DNA of 64,000 nucleotides from Membranipora membranacea (Eukaryota > Bryozoa > Gymnolaemata > Cheilostomatida > Membraniporidae). Where the stretch lies: the NCBI GenBank assembly GCA_914767715.1, contig OU612067.1, positions 21,796,162 to 21,860,161 on the forward strand, written 5' to 3'. The notes beneath the pieces are model-generated. The model had not been told where the DNA came from. It searched no databases and worked only from the letters and a program-made list of their open reading frames with translations. Positions 59,356 through 64,000 of this stretch are shown here, piece by piece. Positions within the stretch are counted from its first letter, which is position 1. Every line of letters begins with the position of its first letter. Made by a program: the position numbers and the translations under genes.

Positions 59356-60580
59356 AGTACAGCTTAAGCCTTAAGGTTTGCCAGCAGCTCCTATAAAATC
59401 CTCTCACTGGCTCTAACCATAAGCCTCGTTAAGTATTGTCCTGCTCACTTCCTGCTCACTCTCTGCCCTGTTGCAAGTCTAAATTTACCTGCTTTTGTCA
59501 ACATTTTGTCACCTGAAACTATAATAGTGTCACAAGATGCAATTCATTGCAAAAGGTGACACCAGAAAAGACACACGGGTTACAATGCAGGGGTCAGCTT
59601 TTCTCAAAAATTTCACCAAGTTCTGTTTCTCTCAATGGTAAATTACCTTACGCTCACTTCATAATATTATAACTGTATTCAATTTAATCATTTATTTCTA
59701 GATATACACACCAAGGAGTAAAACTCCTTGTAATACAATATAAAATTTACTTACCACCTTTCAAAAATTTACATATTGTGTCCTCTTATTTAAACACAAG
59801 ACAACTCTCAATTCAATTGAACCCAAAAAAGGAAAATGGAATCTCTAAAAGTTAAAACAGGAAATGGGTGTTTGCCAACACAACAGCAAGACTGCAAACT
59901 CTTTTTCTTTGGAGCTGAAACTGACAAGGAGTAGTTATTCCCAGTCCAGACACTGGTTTTGGATTTGGATATTCTGATTGAGCCTCCCCATCCATAATGA
60001 GTAAGTTTAAAGTTAACACATACTAGATCATCCCAAAGAGGTGACAGCAAGTACTAGCAGAGCATATAGTGGTGAATGTAGTTAGCTACAGTTAGCACTA
60101 ACTAAAGTTGTTGTTGCCAGCATTCAAATTATTTTCAATCATGTATGTTGTTAAGATCATGGGCAGTCTGATAACTAGTAACCTTCCCATGGTGACATTG
60201 TACTTACAGTAGAGAAGCAGATAGGACCAACCCCATGATTGCAGCACATGTTAATCCGACCTTCACAAAATCAAGTATTATTGTGATTGCTGCATGATGT
60301 TAATCATGTCAATTGATATTAAAGTATGGATTGGATTCAATAACCAACCAAGGCAGGTGTCCCCTCCCATTTTCCTTATCCCCTGATTGAGTTGGATAGG
60401 CTCACTTTTATAATGCACTATGTTATACCATAGTCGCTTGTGACTTAGGCCCAGTCATCTAGTAAATGGGAAACCCTATCCATCATACTAGATTTCCCAG
60501 TATGAGGGTGATTAGGCATGGTGAGGCACCCACATTTTAGTACTATTCATTCAAATCACTATAAACCAATTTTGTTTTAG

Positions 60581-60652
60581 GCCGTCAGAACACCCCGCAT
60601 CCCGGTGAGTGGTCAGTTAATGCCTCGCTACTACAACTACAGAAACCCAAGG
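60581..60652 (+). other. Exon-like segment inside the LTR element
   Basis: Acceptor attttgttttag and donor AGGTAAGTT bracket an open 72-nt stretch (AVRTPRIPVSGQLMPRYYNY). It runs opposite to the element. It may be a captured host exon or a chance match. Confidence 0.25.
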
Positions 60653-62599
60653 TAAGTTAATAATGACCATTTCAATTGTCCTTATCCTAATATTAAAACT
60701 GCTGTAATCTAGCTCAATACGATACAAATTACAACTATGGGCTGAGAAACCCATTCCTTGATTTGACAATTTATCACTGGCTAGCGGTACAAGATGGTTT
60801 CTTGTCTTATTCTATAAAACTGATTGACTGGCTTAAGTTTTTCAAGTTGAGGTCTAGGACCGCGTTGGTAAAAATCCAAGCATTTTGGGGATCACCACTA
60901 ATCCTGTGCCTAAACCTTCATCAAAACTGGGATTCCATAACTTGCCTATAGTTTCAGCTCTAGCATCAATAAGTTATCTTAAAAGGAAAAATGGGCAATT
61001 TTGAGTTGTCTTATGTTTTAGTAGAGTTGTTCAATTTAAAATACCTTTCTTTTGTGAGTCCTTTTGTTGCAATCCATGGCTGTCGTGGTAGTCACAACAT
61101 GACAAGGAATTCAATCCTCAGACTAACTTACATATCAAAGTGAATAAAACTAGTAAAACCAAGTTCTGTTTAACCAAAAAGTAAACATATAATGTCCTGT
61201 GGACCCACAGGCTATCAACTAGCAGATATCATTACTTAGGGACGTCGTAGACAACCAATTGACTTCCCATTGAATATATACCTTACATTATTAATTTGTT
61301 CATTATAAGCACAGAAAGTCCGAAACCATCTCTAAATATGTAGCTCGAGGATGTACCAACTCAAGCCCTTGAAAATATTGAAACTTCTTTTATTTGTAGT
61401 CATGAGATCCTGAGGCCCTCAGATATGAACAAGCAGTGAAAACTCTATGGACAATAAATAAAGCCTTGACATTATGATGCTACCTCATACTGATTACCAA
61501 TTGCCGGTAAGTCACTGAACCTCCTTTTACCAGTTATCTCCGTTGGTGGTGATCCCGGCAAGATGAGATTTGAGCTATTTCAACTAAGTCTTAATTTTGG
61601 ATCTAATTTCACATTAGCCTTACTCTGATGTTTGGTGTAAGCGATTTCTCATTCCACCAACACTCCTATCTAGTTTGCAAATCTCAATTTATTTTGATGC
61701 CCAGAATCTCATGACTGACTCAGTTATCTATAATGTGCCAAGGGGAAAATGTCTTAAGTCATTGATAGGCACTGCCCATCTTATCGTTAGTGCAAATTGC
61801 ACTTGAAATTCTACACGTCAGCTACTGAAAATATAGTAATTTAGATTGGATTTTCCATGAAATGTCAAATTTTTTACCACACAGTTAGATGTTCATCAAT
61901 TTTTACCCACTGCTACCCACCTCACTTATAGTTAACCTCCAGCTAAATCACATTACCCCAATAAATAATTCTCAAAAAATTTATTACTAAATGCCAATCG
62001 GAATCACATTGTATACACCATCTTATCTGTCAATTTCCTTACCCTTGCTTGTAAAAGGCAACCATGAGTACTTTTGAGACCATGCTACCACGAATACAAT
62101 TTCTGGGTCAGACACTGTAAACCAATAGACTAGGCACTAAGCCAATAGACTAAGCTTAGCTGCATTTATTTTTAAGCATACTGTGGTGACATTAATCATT
62201 CTTACCTAACGCAAATGTTTTAAAAGCTTGTCTCCTAGGCACACAAATAACTTTAAGGCTTCTTTTAATGACAGGCCAAATATCAGAGTTTCTCAAACAA
62301 GGAAAGCTAGATGCAGTTAACAACTTTCAGACTGAAATACTCCTCGAAATCATGAACAACTAAATAACTCAACATTAACTCAACATTATAATTTTTCTAA
62401 ACACATCATTTAACACATAAATTTCATAAATTTCACGGGTGATGACTCCTCTGATGGAACAGATATAAAGGCTTCGGAAACCATCAAGCTGAATATCAAT
62501 TTGTGCACTTTTAATAGACAATGGATGACTGCCTCCACATTCATGGACGTCCAATCCATTCCAAAAGAGTAGTCACCAGCACTGGATCCTGGTCCTAAA

Positions 62600-62825
62600 T
62601 CTCCTCATAATTTCTTCACATAATTTTCCCATAATTTCCTCATAATTTTCATCATAATTTTCCTCATAATTTCTCATCATAATTTCTTCTAATAATATTC
62701 TCACATAATCTTTTCACATAATTTCTTCTAATAATTTTCTCTCATAATTTCTTCTAATAATTTTCTCACATAATCTGTTCACATAATTTCTTCTAATAAT
62801 TTTTTCTCATAATCTTTGGCCTGGG
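62600..62825. repeat. AT-rich tandem repeat (cataatttcttctaataatt units)
   Basis: Imperfect units of 20-45 bp near the 5' part of the LTR element interior. Confidence 0.85.
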
Positions 62826-63589
62826 TCTGAAGTTTTCTGGTAGTCGGGGCCGTCTGTCTCGGTCGATACCTCAAAACTAGGCATCACTGACTACGAGCAG
62901 GCAGTCTCAACTCCTCAGCTCAACAGCCTCAGGTCCTTAAATGATTATGAGAATTCCAAATAATAACAAAACAAAAAAAAATTTTTTCCAATAATTTCTA
63001 GATTTAAAATCAATTTTATTGCATCAAAGTCTACCAACTTTCCTCCTACTCACTTGTGGATTTGATTTGAGAATTTCCTAGGTACATCCTCGAACTGCAA
63101 CTCTTACCCCTAATTAAAATGAGATGGTTCCATGACTTACTGTGGTTTTCTTGTGATAAGAGGAAGATAATTTTTATGCAATTAATAATCCGGCTGGTTG
63201 TGAACCTGTAATATAAAAAATAACATAGCGTGAGTTACAAAGCCAATAAATCATGGTTTAATTATCACTACAATGGTGTACAGTTTTTGTATACCATCAC
63301 AGTGTAAGGATATGTCCTTACTCTGTGATACCATGGAGTACTTGACACCAGCGTACAAAGTTAATCCATAAATGATTGGCATCTTTGCTTCGATTTATTT
63401 TTAATCACACTTGTCTTGAATGCAGGGTGTGAATCAGTGAATGCTGTCACTGAATACTGGTGAAAGATTGTTTACATTTCTTTACTTGTAGATTATTCTG
63501 ATATACTGACAGAGATGATACTTTATGATGTCTACTTACGATTTCAATAAAGTAAAGAGCTAGATAAAGTAAGGGGTTAAATTAACAGA

Positions 63590-63637
63590 AACAATAGTCT
63601 GAAGGTCATGAGTTCTCTCCTCACTCGGCGAGCACCA
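63590..63637 (-). promoter_or_regulatory. Extended tRNA-like primer-binding region of the LTR element
   Basis: The plus strand reads gtctgaaggtcatgagttct, then ctcctcactcggcgagcacca. This resembles the 3' half of elongator tRNA-Met (TCTGAAGGTCGTGAGTTC, then CCTCAC, then CACCA). The match extends through the T arm into the anticodon arm, well beyond the usual 18 nt. It ends in CCA 2 nt from the LTR. Confidence 0.55.
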
Positions 63638-64000
63638 ATTGTGGGATTCCAGGGTTATGGAGTCACCACATTAACTCTCCGCTACTGAGATCTGTGCTCA
63701 CGAGCTCGGTATGATGATGCTCACTATATGACACTGACTTATTTATATGGGATATCATTTGATTCGATCAAACACTTGACTCCAGAGCATGCCTTTTAAT
63801 TCTTATCAAGTTTAACATTAAACACAATTCAACTTAACAATGCAGGTATTATTTCTACAAGTCATATTTTCTAGTCAATGATGCCATGCATGCTGGATTT
63901 AATTCATTTAACTCAATTAGGTGATGGTATAGAAATCCAACCAAATGTTATACTGTGCCATTATTAAATAATAAGGCGAGTTCTATTTCCCTATAAATAT

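Larger units (their letters stand above)
57762..64000 (-). mobile_element. Large LTR retrotransposon without coding capacity, runs off the window
   Basis: TGTGGGATTCCAGGGTTATG starts at 57762 and again at 63640. The next 361 bp match up to the window end. Directly left of the right LTR the minus strand reads TGGTGCTCGCCGAGTGAG (63637-63620) after a 2-nt spacer, a plausible primer-binding site. The right LTR is therefore the 5' one and the element is minus-strand. The 5.3-kb interior has no frame above about 90 codons, no gag or pol motifs, and several tandem repeats, as in LARD-type elements. A TATA-like GCTATATAAGAGC lies on the minus strand near 58340. LTR length and the target duplication cannot be read because the right end is outside the window. 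Confidence 0.85.

Overview
The window is from a metazoan nuclear genome. It has spliced genes with GT-AG introns of 0.1-2 kb, low GC content, many MITE-like inverted repeats, two LTR elements, a LINE and tRNA- and snRNA-derived repeats. Nuclear speckle regulator NSRP1, a copine and a Roc-COR protein point to an animal. A sponge or another early-branching marine invertebrate is my guess, but the sequence alone does not settle it. Exon models below were made by eye from splice sites, phase and family resemblance.

Layout. (1) 1-3054, minus: a decayed aldo-keto reductase (AKR) gene. Its 3' part recurs at 57011-57683 in a second, about 97% identical copy. (2) 4226-8657: a minus-strand LTR retrotransposon with gag and a retropepsin but no reverse transcriptase. 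(3) 8806-17680, minus: the centrepiece, an apparently intact gene for an LRR-Roc-COR-caspase protein with a C-terminal membrane anchor. Twelve of its exons (13042-16410) form a tandem array of near-identical 293-bp units. (4) 18481-25290: two inverted copies of a 210-bp tandem-motif repeat enclosing an OTU-like relic and an intact two-ORF LINE. (5) 25.5-30.7 kb: a MITE, one SD-rich exon of unknown ownership, a tandem U2-snRNA-derived repeat, palindromes and a tRNA-derived SINE. (6) 30753-36909, minus: NSRP1, with one in-frame TGA. (7) 39210-51308, plus: a copine gene with an in-frame TGA, a 4.2-kb tandem duplication of exons 7-10, and no recognisable rest of the VWA domain. (8) 51.8-53.0 kb: a cluster of long palindromes. 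(9) 57011-57683: AKR copy 2, interrupted by a large LTR element (57762 to beyond the window end) with no coding capacity.

The caspase gene combines a recognition module (LRRs), a GTPase switch (Roc-COR) and an effector (caspase with both catalytic residues) on one tail-anchored chain. In the exon array the scaffold and introns are nearly fixed, while differences concentrate at the beta-strand positions of the LRRs. I infer a rapidly diversifying innate immune or cell-death receptor. The in-frame stops in NSRP1 and copine, the copine duplication and the two AKR copies suggest a heterozygous or duplication-prone locus, or assembly error, and need checking against reads.
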